NCBI RefSeq assembly: GCF_015062905.1
Contig: NZ_SUTK01000002.1
Location: 42,183 to 106,182 of the forward strand
Length of the DNA stretch: 64,000 nucleotides
Direction of reading: 5' to 3'
Origin: Methanobrevibacter thaueri
GTDB taxonomy: Archaea > Methanobacteriota > Methanobacteria > Methanobacteriales > Methanobacteriaceae
Shown here: positions 25,864-34,998 of the stretch, one piece after another
How positions within the stretch are numbered: the first letter of the stretch is position 1
How the letters are laid out: each line of letters opens with the position of its first letter
Program-made: the position numbers and the translations under genes
Notes under the pieces: generated by a model
The model's database searches: none
Told to the model about the DNA's origin: nothing
The model's input: the letters and a program-made list of their open reading frames with translations, nothing else

Positions 25864-26145
25864 AAAAGTTTTTAAATAGCATTGACCTACTATTGAGTGA
25901 AAGCGCAGTAATGCACTTTCGAGAGATGGTGAATTCAAAAGATTGCAAATGAACATGGTCGCCCATTTTCCTCTAAATATAACACGCATACATATTCAAT
26001 GACCATGGGATTTTAAGAGAGTTTTTTGACAAGTCATTGCGATATCAGCCAAAACAGTTAATTCCCTTTTAAAAAGTTGAATCAAAAAATTCTAACCCAT
26101 CTCTATTCCTTTTTTAAGTGACATGAAAAAATTTATATACATATA

Positions 26146-26159
26146 ATAACAATTGTTAT
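26146..26159. promoter_or_regulatory. Perfect 14-bp palindrome at the kinase promoter
   Basis: ATAACAATTGTTAT starts about 9 bases downstream of a TATA box (AATTTATATAC, about 26129-26139), close to the expected transcription start. The kinase ATG is 119 bases further on, so the mRNA would have a long leader. A second TATA-like stretch near 26218-26230 is an alternative promoter. Confidence 0.45.
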
Positions 26160-26277
26160 ATGGTTGATTTGAATTCTCAATTGCATTAAAAAATAAGTAT
26201 TAAGGCAACAATACCAAGATATAAATATTTTTCAAAGCAATATACAAATTAACTTATTACATTTTAGAGTTGAAAGA

Positions 26278-27123
26278 ATGAACGACACAACAAAAATATT
26301 AACAATCCAGGATATATCCTGTTACGGACAGTGCTCAATAACCGTTGCACTGCCTGTAATATCTGCATTTGGAATAGAGACTGCAATATTGCCTTCCGCT
26401 GTTTTATCCACACACACTTCAGGATTTACAGACTTTACCGTAAGGGATTTGACAGAAGATCTTCCTGCCATCCAAAAGCACTGGGAAAAGGAAGGAATCT
26501 ATTTCGATGCGATATATACCGGATTCATAGCTTCAATAGAACAACTAGACTACATCAAAGACATTATTGAGTCTAGACTGAAACCCGATGGACTCGTATT
26601 TGTTGACCCTGCAATGGCAGACCAGGGCGAATTCTACAACGGATTCGACCAGGAATTTGCAGACAGTATGGGGGAACTCTGTAAACTGGGTGATTTTATC
26701 CTTCCAAACACAACAGAAGCATGTTATATCCTGCATAGACCCTGGAAGGAAGAATTCACAAATGAGGAAATGGTGGAAATGGCAAACGAGCTTGCCGAGT
26801 TTACAAAAAAATACGTTATCCTGAAAGGAGATACCCACAAGGAAAATAAGATGGGAATGATTGTCCTGGACAAAAGCGAATCCTCACTTGAAATGGTATA
26901 CAACGACAGAGTCGATTACGTATCCCACGGAACAGGGGACGTCTTTGCATCATCATTTGTAGGCTCAACCATGGTTGGCAAAAGCCCTACATCAGCAGCA
27001 AAGATTGCCGGCGAACTCACCAAAAAGGCAATAGAAGAAACAATTGATGATCCAACCCACACCTATGGAGTCCGATTTGAAAGGGTAATCAAAGACATAC
27101 CGGATTTATTAAAAACATATTAA
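26278..27123 (+). CDS. Pyridoxal/pyridoxamine kinase-like protein (ribokinase superfamily)
   Basis: The 281-residue protein matches PdxK/PdxY kinases: the N-terminal ILTIQDISCYGQCSITVALPVISA segment, SAVLSTHTSGF, FVDPAMAD and the anion-hole/catalytic GTGDVFASSF motif. It would phosphorylate the B6 vitamer hydroxymethyl group, giving pyridoxal or pyridoxamine 5'-phosphate. A related hydroxymethylpyrimidine kinase activity is the main alternative. It is transcribed alone, from a promoter with a palindrome, and ends at a terminator hairpin. Confidence 0.85.
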   Translation: MNDTTKILTIQDISCYGQCSITVALPVISAFGIETAILPSAVLSTHTSGFTDFTVRDLTEDLPAIQKHWEKEGIYFDAIYTGFIASIEQLDYIKDIIESRLKPDGLVFVDPAMADQGEFYNGFDQEFADSMGELCKLGDFILPNTTEACYILHRPWKEEFTNEEMVEMANELAEFTKKYVILKGDTHKENKMGMIVLDKSESSLEMVYNDRVDYVSHGTGDVFASSFVGSTMVGKSPTSAAKIAGELTKKAIEETIDDPTHTYGVRFERVIKDIPDLLKTY

Positions 27124-27148
27124 TCAATTTCTTGATTGAAAAAAGACT

Positions 27149-27176
27149 AAAAGCATAGTACCATTATTATGCTTTT
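27149..27176 (+). terminator. Hairpin terminator of the kinase gene
   Basis: AAAAGCATA (27149-27157) pairs perfectly with TATGCTTTT (27168-27176), followed by a T-run (27184-27191). Confidence 0.7.
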
Positions 27177-27191
27177 ACATGTATTTTTTTT

Positions 27192-27351
27192 GAAAAACTA
27201 TTATACGAGCTTGCAAAATTAGCTTCACCTGAAATGCATGATTAAGATACTTGAATATGCAGCAAATATAATGAATTTTGCATCAGGGGAATGGTGAAAT
27301 ATTGAAGCTGCATTTAAAAATTATAGCGATGATTTGATATCGAAAAAATAA
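27192..27351 (+). pseudogene. Frameshifted remnant of an unidentified gene
   Basis: Two frames together read like one protein tail. The first frame gives EKLLYELAKLASPEMHD and then stops. The next frame continues KILEYAANIMNFASGEW, meets a stop (27294-27296), and then reads NIEAAFKNYSDDLISKK to a final stop at 27349-27351. The composition is that of a normal helical protein, unlike random AT-rich spacer. There is no start codon or ribosome binding site, and the parent family is not recognised. Confidence 0.5.
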
Positions 27352-27359
27352 AAAAGAAA

Positions 27360-27379
27360 GTAACTGCCGAAGCAATTAC
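27360..27379 (-). terminator. UUCG-loop terminator containing the adhesin stop codon
   Basis: On the minus strand GTAATTGC-TTCG-GCAGTTAC forms an 8-bp stem with one G-U pair and a UUCG loop. The TAA stop (27376-27378) lies in the 5' arm. A T-rich tract (about 27341-27357) follows. Confidence 0.75.
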
Positions 27380-30192
27380 CTTTTAACTTTAACGGTTACT
27401 TTTTTGGTAACTTTACCATATTTTGCAGTATAAGTAACTTTTTTACCCCTTTTGAGTTTTTTAAGAACTTTTTTCTTGATTGTTACTTTTGCAACACCTT
27501 TCTTGTTTGTTTTTGCCTTGTATTTTTTGCCCTTGAATTTGAAGATGATTTTTTTGCCTTTGGCGGCCTTGCCGTTGATTTTAAGGGTTGCCTTCAATAC
27601 AAGCTTTTTGGCTGACCTTTTGACCTTTACCTTTTTGAGGGTCAGTTTTATGGTGTTCTTTTTGACAACAGGTTTTGTATCGTCCTTTTTCTCAGGCTGT
27701 ACCGGTTTTGCAGTCACGTTGAAAGTGGCTGTTTTGACACTGCTTAGGAAAAATGCATTCGGTGCAAAGGTTGCGGTTGCGGTGTATGTGCCCACATCCA
27801 AACCGGTGACGGAGACGTTACCTTTACCCTCTATGACATTGACGGTGAGGTTCTTGCCTGCAACCTGTACGAGGACATTGCCTGTGAATGTGGAATTGGT
27901 AGTGATTAACACAATTGCATCATTTCCGACTTCAATGTTAGCTATAGAAATTGTCAATGCAGGATCAATGTTTTCCTTTAAATCTACAGTGACATTCACG
28001 TTTGCCAGAGGTATGAGATCCATACCATTTTCAATGGAAACGCTTATTGAGTGAGGACCGTCTGTAAGTCCAAGCTGAGTCTGGTTTATGAAGTATATCT
28101 TCTTGCTTTGTGAATCAACTCCTTCGCGTAAACTTGATTTATCAAATCTTATAGGTTCGTTTCCGTCAATTGCAACCAATATGTCATTATCAAATGGAAG
28201 TTCATTAAATATGATTATCTTATCATCAGCAATGACATCATTGATGGAGATTCCATAATCGTCAGCACTCAATTCCTTGAATGTTACACTACCTTCCTCT
28301 TGAACCAAACCCTTGTTTCCATTGTAATATCTGACAGAAACATTGTATGTTCCATTCAATCCAACACTCATATCATTAGTGCGTATTAAAAGAGATTCCT
28401 CATCGTAACCTATTTCATTAATATCCTTTTCTATAGTGGCTATGACATTGCCATCACTGTCAGTTATTGTTACATTTACTAAACCGGTGATGTCACTGGA
28501 TTCGGTGATTTCACCATCTACAAGGCTTATGGAAACAAAAGCATCATTGAGTGAGGTGTAGACGGTTTCATCCGCAATTTCAATTACAAGGTCAGTAGTT
28601 ATAGTGACATTAGCAATGGCATTGGTTCCCTTGTATGTAATGTTTAAAGTATGATTACCCACTCCAAGATTTAATTGCTTTGATGAGATTGTATAAATTC
28701 CATCATCCTCTAATGTGCAATTGCCAAGATTAATTCTGATTGGAGATTCATTTCCATCAACATATATTATCACTTCATCATCATTCTGAGCATCAGTCGC
28801 ATTGATTGTGATTACAGTTTTATCCTCATCGACACGAATAGAAAACCGAGTGACAATAATTGTTGCATTATCTCCTGTTATGACTTGGGAAGGAAGCAAC
28901 ACCAAGGTTTCAGGGTCCTCTTCATCATCATATGGATATATCAGCACTTCATTTTCATAGAAATAGCAGTGAAGCACGTATTCACCTGCCTGAGTTATGT
29001 TTAAATCAGCAATAGTTATATCATAATAGTTGTAGTCTTCATCTTCATCATCCGGCTCCAATTCGGACAATGTCTTTTCAAATGCAGGATTCTGATTGTC
29101 ATTGAGACAGATTACGATTTTACCATTTGTGCCTTTTTTGACTTCATAATATAGTATTACGGTTTCATTCCATGCTCCTTCCATAGGAATCTCTAAATCA
29201 TCATCACAAGTAACATCAACTTTGTATTCCTCATCATCAAAATAAATCTTTCCGTTCTTAATGGTCATAGTCCATGATTCGGAGGCTATTTCTGAATCTT
29301 CATCCGCCTCATCCTCAAGGAGTTCGAAATACATCTCATCACCGGAGGAAATGACTTCTTTGTCAATCAAATCAACGAATGAATCTGCACCAGGAAGATT
29401 CTGAGCGACATAATTGTTTAAATCATCCAGTGAAAAGGCAAAACAATAATAGTGAGTTCCGTCTTCATCGTCAAATTCTGAATATGGCCTTTCAGTAGTT
29501 GCTAAATCCTCTTTAAATACCTTATAGTCTTCACCATCATCAGTTTCAACTGTTATTATAAATGTTCCTATTCTTTCTGTGACATTGACAAATGTGAAAT
29601 TTTCACTAGTTTTGTTTAGTGCAATGTCATTGGCCGAAATTTCAGCCCCGACTAGACTGTCGATTTCAGTCAAGAACATTGTTGAACCGGTTTTTCTGAC
29701 TTTGCATGAGACTGTCATTTCTTCAAACTCGACATATTGACTATTCTTGTATTCAAAGAACTTGAATGAGAGAGTGTCGCCATCTTTAATATTGGTTGAA
29801 GCAAGGTCCTTTACAAACAGGTAACCATATAAAAGGTCTTCATCATCCTCATCAGGTACCCAATGTTCTTCATCATCAAGATCTATGTCTGAACTTGCTA
29901 TTTCCTCATCAACATTGTAGACTCTGAAACTGCCTTTGTTTATACTGGAAGGCAAGTATATGGTTGCAACATCACCTTCATCATATTCCAGATCAATTCC
30001 CTCTTCATCATCTTCATTTACTTCGATATAATGTTCATATTCATCATATCCACTAAACGCAATAACGTCATCCCCCTCATCTGCGACCTGAAGGTCGACT
30101 GAGGTGGTGTTATTGTCCTCTGCGCTAACAGCGCCAATTGTCAAAGCCGCCAATAACAGAAACGTTATCAGCATTATTTTTCTCATTTTCAT
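27376..30192 (-). CDS. Giant adhesin-like surface protein with basic C-terminal domain
   Basis: The 938-residue protein has a signal peptide (1-24, ending AVSAED), a very acidic N-terminal half, and several Ig-like beta-sandwich repeats from about 440 onward (patterns such as LNLGVGNHTLNITYKG, VGLNGTYNVSVRYYNG, LTDGPHSISVSIENG, DVGTYTATATFAPN). The last 95 residues are extremely Lys-rich (NTIKLTLKKVKVKRSAKKL...). There is no C-terminal membrane helix. The basic tail may hold the protein to the anionic cell wall or membrane instead. It follows another adhesin-like gene by 61 bases. Confidence 0.87.
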   Translation of the reverse strand: MKMRKIMLITFLLLAALTIGAVSAEDNNTTSVDLQVADEGDDVIAFSGYDEYEHYIEVNEDDEEGIDLEYDEGDVATIYLPSSINKGSFRVYNVDEEIASSDIDLDDEEHWVPDEDDEDLLYGYLFVKDLASTNIKDGDTLSFKFFEYKNSQYVEFEEMTVSCKVRKTGSTMFLTEIDSLVGAEISANDIALNKTSENFTFVNVTERIGTFIITVETDDGEDYKVFKEDLATTERPYSEFDDEDGTHYYCFAFSLDDLNNYVAQNLPGADSFVDLIDKEVISSGDEMYFELLEDEADEDSEIASESWTMTIKNGKIYFDDEEYKVDVTCDDDLEIPMEGAWNETVILYYEVKKGTNGKIVICLNDNQNPAFEKTLSELEPDDEDEDYNYYDITIADLNITQAGEYVLHCYFYENEVLIYPYDDEEDPETLVLLPSQVITGDNATIIVTRFSIRVDEDKTVITINATDAQNDDEVIIYVDGNESPIRINLGNCTLEDDGIYTISSKQLNLGVGNHTLNITYKGTNAIANVTITTDLVIEIADETVYTSLNDAFVSISLVDGEITESSDITGLVNVTITDSDGNVIATIEKDINEIGYDEESLLIRTNDMSVGLNGTYNVSVRYYNGNKGLVQEEGSVTFKELSADDYGISINDVIADDKIIIFNELPFDNDILVAIDGNEPIRFDKSSLREGVDSQSKKIYFINQTQLGLTDGPHSISVSIENGMDLIPLANVNVTVDLKENIDPALTISIANIEVGNDAIVLITTNSTFTGNVLVQVAGKNLTVNVIEGKGNVSVTGLDVGTYTATATFAPNAFFLSSVKTATFNVTAKPVQPEKKDDTKPVVKKNTIKLTLKKVKVKRSAKKLVLKATLKINGKAAKGKKIIFKFKGKKYKAKTNKKGVAKVTIKKKVLKKLKRGKKVTYTAKYGKVTKKVTVKVKR

Positions 30193-30253
30193 AATATCAA
30201 CTCGTATAAATGTTATAAAGTAATTGTATAACCATGAATAAAGGGGAGATTAT

Positions 30254-33127
30254 CTAATATTCCTCCTCGTCATTGTCTCTTCTTTCATATATGAAGCCCA
30301 ATATCCAAATGGCTATTGCGGCTATTATAATTATCAGAAATACATATGAATTATCATCGATTTTCTTGACTGCATTTTCAGTTATTTCATAACCTTTAGG
30401 CCCCTCGCCGTTTCCGCTTCCGCTTCCCTGAGTGCCCAAGTTTCCGTCAAATCCCTTGCCGTTGAAGGATATCTGACCGTTGTATGTGCCGTTTCCGCTT
30501 CCGGCCACATTGGCATTTCCGGTTCCTGTACCAGTTCCTCCGTCATCGTTTCCTCCACCATCACCTGCATTATTTCTCTCTTCATCCGTTTGCGGATCAT
30601 TGTGTGGAACCTGCGGTTCTGGCTGATGTGTGATTTCAATGGCACCTTTCAGGGTTTTGGAGTTGTATCTTGCGTTGCCTGCGAAATCTATGTCTACATC
30701 ATATGTTCCGGAGCCGAGCTCGCTTAAATCAACTGTGAGGCGTTCTGTATTCCTGTCAACATTAAATTTCTTCACAAGCCCTCCTGCACTTACAGTCAAA
30801 TCGGCACCGGTTTTGGACTTGCCTATGTCTATTTCAACAACAAGTGAATTTGAGCCTGTTGTGTGATATCTGACTGTAGGATCTTCCTTTTTGACTGTGA
30901 CCTTTGATTTGAGTACTGCGTCATTGTAGATTTCATTTCCCTTGAGGGTGAATGTGGCGGTGTAGGTTCCCGGATCAACATCATCGAAAAGCACTTCCCT
31001 TTTACTGCCTGATGAGCCTTTCTTTACGTTGATTGTCTTTTTCTGGCCGTCAAGCTCAATTGTGCATGGTGAGTTGAGGTCTGAGCGGCAGGATGAGAAG
31101 TCAAGGGTGAACAGGACACTGAAGTCATTAGATGAATATTTCCTGTTGAATGATCTGTCTGCCTTTTTGACTGTGAATCTGGCAGTGTCGTAAGTATTGT
31201 CCGCCAGGTTTATGATTTTCATTGTGTAGGTTCCTGCCTTCGAAAGCATCTCATTTTCAAACTCGTAGTTCCACTCCCGAACATCATAGACGTTCATCAG
31301 ATAGTCTCCGGTATATACCACCCCGTTATCGTCGCTTACTATTATTCCGACATCCTGTGTTCCTACAGGAAGCGGCTCGTCATCATCGTCATCGTCGTCA
31401 TCATCATCGTCATTAATCTCATAGAGGTTCATCATGACGATAAATTCTGTATCGTCGAAATAGGTGTGGTTCCTGACTCCGACTATGTGGACAGTCTTCT
31501 GCTTTTCGGTGACTTTCAGGGTGGTGTTGAACTGGTAGCGGATGCCATCATTATGTACTGTGGAATCCTTTTGGGTGAATTTGAAGTTGAGAACGCCGTT
31601 TTTGAATTCAACATCAACATCACATTCATACAGTGCCTGGAACTCGAACCTCAGGGTATGGGTTCCGACCTTAATGTCCCTCTCGTTTACCTCTTCAATG
31701 GATGAGCGGGCAAGGAATGTCTTGACTCCGATTTCATTGAGACCGGTGTATTCGTCAAATATTTCAACGTCGTCCACAAACACTGTCAGGTTGTAGATAC
31801 CCTGCAAATCATCGATTTTGAGTTTGATGTCATCAGTGTGGACGATGGTTACGCTTGCATCTGATGTGATAGGTATGAACTGTGCCGCATTATCTGTAAT
31901 GGTGAGATTTGACCTTATGACGTATTTGTCGTTTACAAATGATGATGTGGCCTGTGAATCTAAAAAGTCGAAGGTGAGGGCATTGTTGTATTCAGTTACC
32001 TCCGGTTTGAATGTGGCGTACTTGTCTGAGAATGTGAACTCGAATGTGAGGTCATGCACGCCCTTATCAAAATAGTTTCCATTCGAATCCTTTGTAGGAA
32101 TATATAGTGTATTTTCCCAGGTGAGGAGAATGGAGCTATCATAAACCTTTTCGCCGTCGATGTATACTGTGAGATTTCCTGCATCGTCGCCCCCGAAGCG
32201 TATCGGAACGCTTCTTGTGTAGGTTACCTCAACAGGAGGTGCGTCAACGTAAATCTCATTCAAATCAGGGATTTCACATACGTTCAGCGTTGCGTTGATT
32301 GTGGTGATGTATTTGTTTTGTGCGGTTGTGATCAGTGATTTGTCGAACTTTATGCTGACCGTGGATTTTGAGCCGTCTGCCTCCACAGTGTACTCTCCGC
32401 GGACCTTGCCTGTCTCCACAATGAACACTAGATTATATGATCCTATTGCCAGTTTGGTTGTGTCTATTTCATCTTCAAATGGGTTTTCATCGGTTTCGAA
32501 TGAATCGAAAAACTCGCCGTCAAGATAGACATCAACACTGACGAAGTTCAATCCCCTGAGGGCAAATGAAAGGGAATCAGAACGGGTTATGTTGACATCA
32601 CCCAGATCCAGTGTCTGGGATATCGGTTCGTTTCCCTTTATGATGTTGAACTGTGACGTGAACCGGTAGGTTGCATTTTGGGGGTTTTTGGTTGTTCGGA
32701 TGAACTCAAAGTCAAAGTATACGACAGAATCGCTGACGAATGCGTTTGGCCTGTATACCGAAGTGGTGTTTGTGAACTTGAACTCATAGATTATGCTGTG
32801 CCTTCCAAGGCCCAGAGGCACCTCATCATCACCGCTGACGACACTTGTCGGAATGTCGATACGGTCATGGGAGACATTGTTCATGTCCTCATTGATTGTG
32901 GATTCCTTCCTGTCCATGTAGACGTTGAGGCTGTATGACTGGTCGACATCAACTCCAATCGGAATGTAGTCACCCTCTCCAACCTCCAGCGTTTTGCCAT
33001 CGTCGTCAATGCTGGAGGTGTATTCAGTATCCCCAAGTACGGAGCCTGCAGTGCCGTTTGCATCATCATGAGCACAGACAGCCCCCATAAGCAGGAATAT
33101 CAAAACAATCAACAGCAGCTTTTTCAT
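30254..33127 (-). CDS. Giant adhesin-like surface protein with C-terminal membrane anchor
   Basis: The 957-residue protein has a signal peptide (1-19, ending VCAHDD). A series of beta-sandwich domains follows, each with a short YTRSVPIRFGGD- or HTDDIKLKIDD-like strand and a FEFxF strand. A run of eleven Asp (encoded at about 31379-31412) interrupts the fourth domain. Two Ig-like domains follow, then a Gly/Asn-rich linker (about 860-920) and a membrane helix (about 928-946) with a YERRDNDEEEY tail. The architecture differs from the neighbour: a membrane anchor here, a basic tail there. The ligand is unknown. Confidence 0.87.
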   Translation of the reverse strand: MKKLLLIVLIFLLMGAVCAHDDANGTAGSVLGDTEYTSSIDDDGKTLEVGEGDYIPIGVDVDQSYSLNVYMDRKESTINEDMNNVSHDRIDIPTSVVSGDDEVPLGLGRHSIIYEFKFTNTTSVYRPNAFVSDSVVYFDFEFIRTTKNPQNATYRFTSQFNIIKGNEPISQTLDLGDVNITRSDSLSFALRGLNFVSVDVYLDGEFFDSFETDENPFEDEIDTTKLAIGSYNLVFIVETGKVRGEYTVEADGSKSTVSIKFDKSLITTAQNKYITTINATLNVCEIPDLNEIYVDAPPVEVTYTRSVPIRFGGDDAGNLTVYIDGEKVYDSSILLTWENTLYIPTKDSNGNYFDKGVHDLTFEFTFSDKYATFKPEVTEYNNALTFDFLDSQATSSFVNDKYVIRSNLTITDNAAQFIPITSDASVTIVHTDDIKLKIDDLQGIYNLTVFVDDVEIFDEYTGLNEIGVKTFLARSSIEEVNERDIKVGTHTLRFEFQALYECDVDVEFKNGVLNFKFTQKDSTVHNDGIRYQFNTTLKVTEKQKTVHIVGVRNHTYFDDTEFIVMMNLYEINDDDDDDDDDDDEPLPVGTQDVGIIVSDDNGVVYTGDYLMNVYDVREWNYEFENEMLSKAGTYTMKIINLADNTYDTARFTVKKADRSFNRKYSSNDFSVLFTLDFSSCRSDLNSPCTIELDGQKKTINVKKGSSGSKREVLFDDVDPGTYTATFTLKGNEIYNDAVLKSKVTVKKEDPTVRYHTTGSNSLVVEIDIGKSKTGADLTVSAGGLVKKFNVDRNTERLTVDLSELGSGTYDVDIDFAGNARYNSKTLKGAIEITHQPEPQVPHNDPQTDEERNNAGDGGGNDDGGTGTGTGNANVAGSGNGTYNGQISFNGKGFDGNLGTQGSGSGNGEGPKGYEITENAVKKIDDNSYVFLIIIIAAIAIWILGFIYERRDNDEEEY

Positions 33128-33219
33128 AATGGTTATATGTTTGTATCTTATAGTATTAAAATAAATATTATATTTTCAAAAATTCAATTGATTTTTAAAA
33201 ATTTGCATTCTTTAGGAAA

Positions 33220-33570
33220 CTACAATAATTTCTCTTCCCATTCCTTTACCTTAAAGCCGACAAGCACGACATCATCACCGACCAGAATAGGCCTTTTGAC
33301 AAGCATGCCGTCAGTGGCCAGAAGATTCAACTGCTCATCTTCAGACATGTCCGGCAGTTTGTCCTTCAGTTTGAGTTCGCGATATTTCATGCCGCTGGTG
33401 TTGAAAAACCTTTTGAGAGGCAAATCGGATATTTCCCACCATTTGCGCAATTCATCGGCAGCGGGATTGTCATCTATGATATGCCTTGAGTCATAATCAA
33501 TATTGTGTTCGTCCAGCCATTTTTTGGCCTTTCTGCAAGTTGAACATTTGGGATAGTTTACGAATAACAT
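33220..33570 (-). CDS. ArsC/Spx-family thioredoxin-fold protein
   Basis: The 116-residue protein begins MLFVNYPKCSTCRKAKKWL, with the Cys-x-x-Cys of the Spx/YffB branch of the arsenate reductase family. The FNTSGMKYRELKLKDKLPDMSEDE segment and the cis-Pro region KRPILVG are characteristic. Whether it reduces arsenate or acts as a thiol redox adaptor cannot be told. It is not next to arsenic resistance genes. No ribosome binding site is visible and the transcript may be leaderless. Confidence 0.85.
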   Translation of the reverse strand: MLFVNYPKCSTCRKAKKWLDEHNIDYDSRHIIDDNPAADELRKWWEISDLPLKRFFNTSGMKYRELKLKDKLPDMSEDEQLNLLATDGMLVKRPILVGDDVVLVGFKVKEWEEKLL

Positions 33571-33591
33571 AATTAATAGTTGGATTTTGGA

Positions 33592-34236
33592 TTAAAAATA
33601 CTTTGGTATCTCGCACATGTCATCAACGGATTCAAGAATATAATCGTTTTTCCAGTCGATTTCACTGCCATAACCCCATTTTACAACAACACAATCGATT
33701 CCAGCATTTTTCGCAGTGGCAATGTCTGTATTGGAATCCCCGATGTAGATTGCATCTTCAGGCGGGACTTCCGCCTTTTTCAATATTTTTTGAACACCGC
33801 ACGGATGGGGCTTTGACGGGTCAACGAGATTGTGGCCTTCAACCATGACAAAATCAATGTCGCTGAAGAATCTATTGACAAAATGTTCCAGGGAATCTGA
33901 CAGCCGATTTGAATTGATGGCCAATATCACCCCATCATCCTGCAGTTTCCTCAAAAGGCCATGGGCTTTTGGAAACGGAACGGTCAATTCCTTTTCAGAC
34001 GAATAATACAAGTCAAGATATGTCTCCTTAACCGCTTCAACATTCTGGGGAGTGCTGTTGTCCTTTAAAACAAGCGAAACGATTTCATCGATATTTCCTC
34101 CCAGGCATGGAATGAGCTCCTCTCGTGTCAGTGCCGGAAAATCATGAATCGCCAGGGCCCTGTTGAAGCAAATAAGCACATCATGAATCGAATCGAACAG
34201 TGTTCCGTCAAAATCAAAAATCGCAAGTCTTTTCAT
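33592..34236 (-). CDS. HAD-family phosphatase (phosphoglycolate phosphatase-like)
   Basis: The 214-residue enzyme has all HAD motifs: DFDGTLFDS (nucleophile Asp and acid/base Asp), NSNR (motif II), the Lys of DPSKPHP (motif III) and IGDSNTDIATAKNAG (motif IV). A helical cap lies between motifs I and II (about 15-85), as in phosphoglycolate phosphatase and beta-phosphoglucomutase-like proteins. The substrate is not determined. It lies 21 bases upstream of the ArsC-like gene on the same strand and could be co-transcribed. Confidence 0.87.
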   Translation of the reverse strand: MKRLAIFDFDGTLFDSIHDVLICFNRALAIHDFPALTREELIPCLGGNIDEIVSLVLKDNSTPQNVEAVKETYLDLYYSSEKELTVPFPKAHGLLRKLQDDGVILAINSNRLSDSLEHFVNRFFSDIDFVMVEGHNLVDPSKPHPCGVQKILKKAEVPPEDAIYIGDSNTDIATAKNAGIDCVVVKWGYGSEIDWKNDYILESVDDMCEIPKYF

Positions 34237-34293
34237 GACATTAGTTCTGTTGGAGGTTTAATTTAAATATTGTTTCGAAAAAAATATATTACC

Positions 34294-34998
34294 ATGAACA
34301 AAAAAATCAAAATCGCAATTGTCGTGATTGCTGCATTGGCCGTTGCATATTCCATATATTATTTAACGGAATACAGCCCTGCCGAAGCTGCTGCAACAGA
34401 TTATTTGAATGGAACAAATGAGGTAAACATCACCAAAGTCAACAACGGATTGTTCCTGGACGGATATGGAAACGACACAGCATTGATATTCTATCCTGGT
34501 GCCAAAATTGAATACACATCTTATTTGCCGATGCTGTGCGAATTATCCTCAAACGGCATTGACTGCTATCTTGTTGAGATGCCGTTCAATCTCGCATTGT
34601 TCGGTGAAAATGAAGCGGACAAGATTATCGATACAACTAACTACTCAAAATATGTATTGTGCGGACATTCCCTGGGAGGAGTGGTTGCATCATCATATAT
34701 GGCGCATTCGGGAAAAGGTGATGGGTTAATACTGCTTGCAGGATATCCGACTGAAAACATTACAAAACCGACACTCTCAATCTATGGATCAAACGACGGG
34801 AATCTTAACAGAAAATCATATGATGAAGCAAAGCCTCTTATGAGCAATATGAGCGAACATGTCATTGACGGCGGAAATCATGCCCAATTCGGATACTACG
34901 GAAAACAAAGCGGAGACAATGACGCAAACATTACCCCTGAAAACCAGCAAAACCAGACTGTGGCAAAAATCATTGAATTCATCAGCAAATTAGGCTGA
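34294..34998 (+). CDS. Membrane-anchored alpha/beta hydrolase
   Basis: The protein is 234 residues from ATG 34294. It has an N-terminal membrane anchor (about 5-25) and an outward-facing alpha/beta-hydrolase domain. The nucleophile Ser is in CGHSLGGVVASSY, the acid is probably the Asp of SIYGSNDG and the His is in DGGNHAQFGYYG. A TATA box (34262-34270) is centred 27 bases before the ATG with no ribosome binding site, so the transcript should be leaderless. The 3' end overlaps the convergent YgjV-like gene by 9 bases. The substrate is unknown. Confidence 0.83.
   Translation: MNKKIKIAIVVIAALAVAYSIYYLTEYSPAEAAATDYLNGTNEVNITKVNNGLFLDGYGNDTALIFYPGAKIEYTSYLPMLCELSSNGIDCYLVEMPFNLALFGENEADKIIDTTNYSKYVLCGHSLGGVVASSYMAHSGKGDGLILLAGYPTENITKPTLSIYGSNDGNLNRKSYDEAKPLMSNMSEHVIDGGNHAQFGYYGKQSGDNDANITPENQQNQTVAKIIEFISKLG

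Larger units (their letters stand above)
25776..26277. other. Intergenic region with operator-like sequences
   Basis: No intact gene is seen in these 502 bases. From left to right it holds the HxlR promoter, an imperfect palindrome (25846-25863), a plus-strand TATA-like stretch (25869-25878), a small hairpin (25899-25920) and short open frames that end quickly. It then holds the kinase promoter with its palindrome (26146-26159). A 64-codon minus-strand frame (25795-25989) has no family resemblance and no start site. Confidence 0.5.

Noticed and set aside
25795..25989. 64-residue minus-strand frame upstream of the HxlR gene
   Set aside because: It covers the promoter and palindrome, has no ribosome binding site and no family resemblance.
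27452..28054. 200-residue plus-strand frame inside the adhesin gene
   Set aside because: It is the complement of the Lys-rich tail (Phe/Leu-rich reading), a known artefact.
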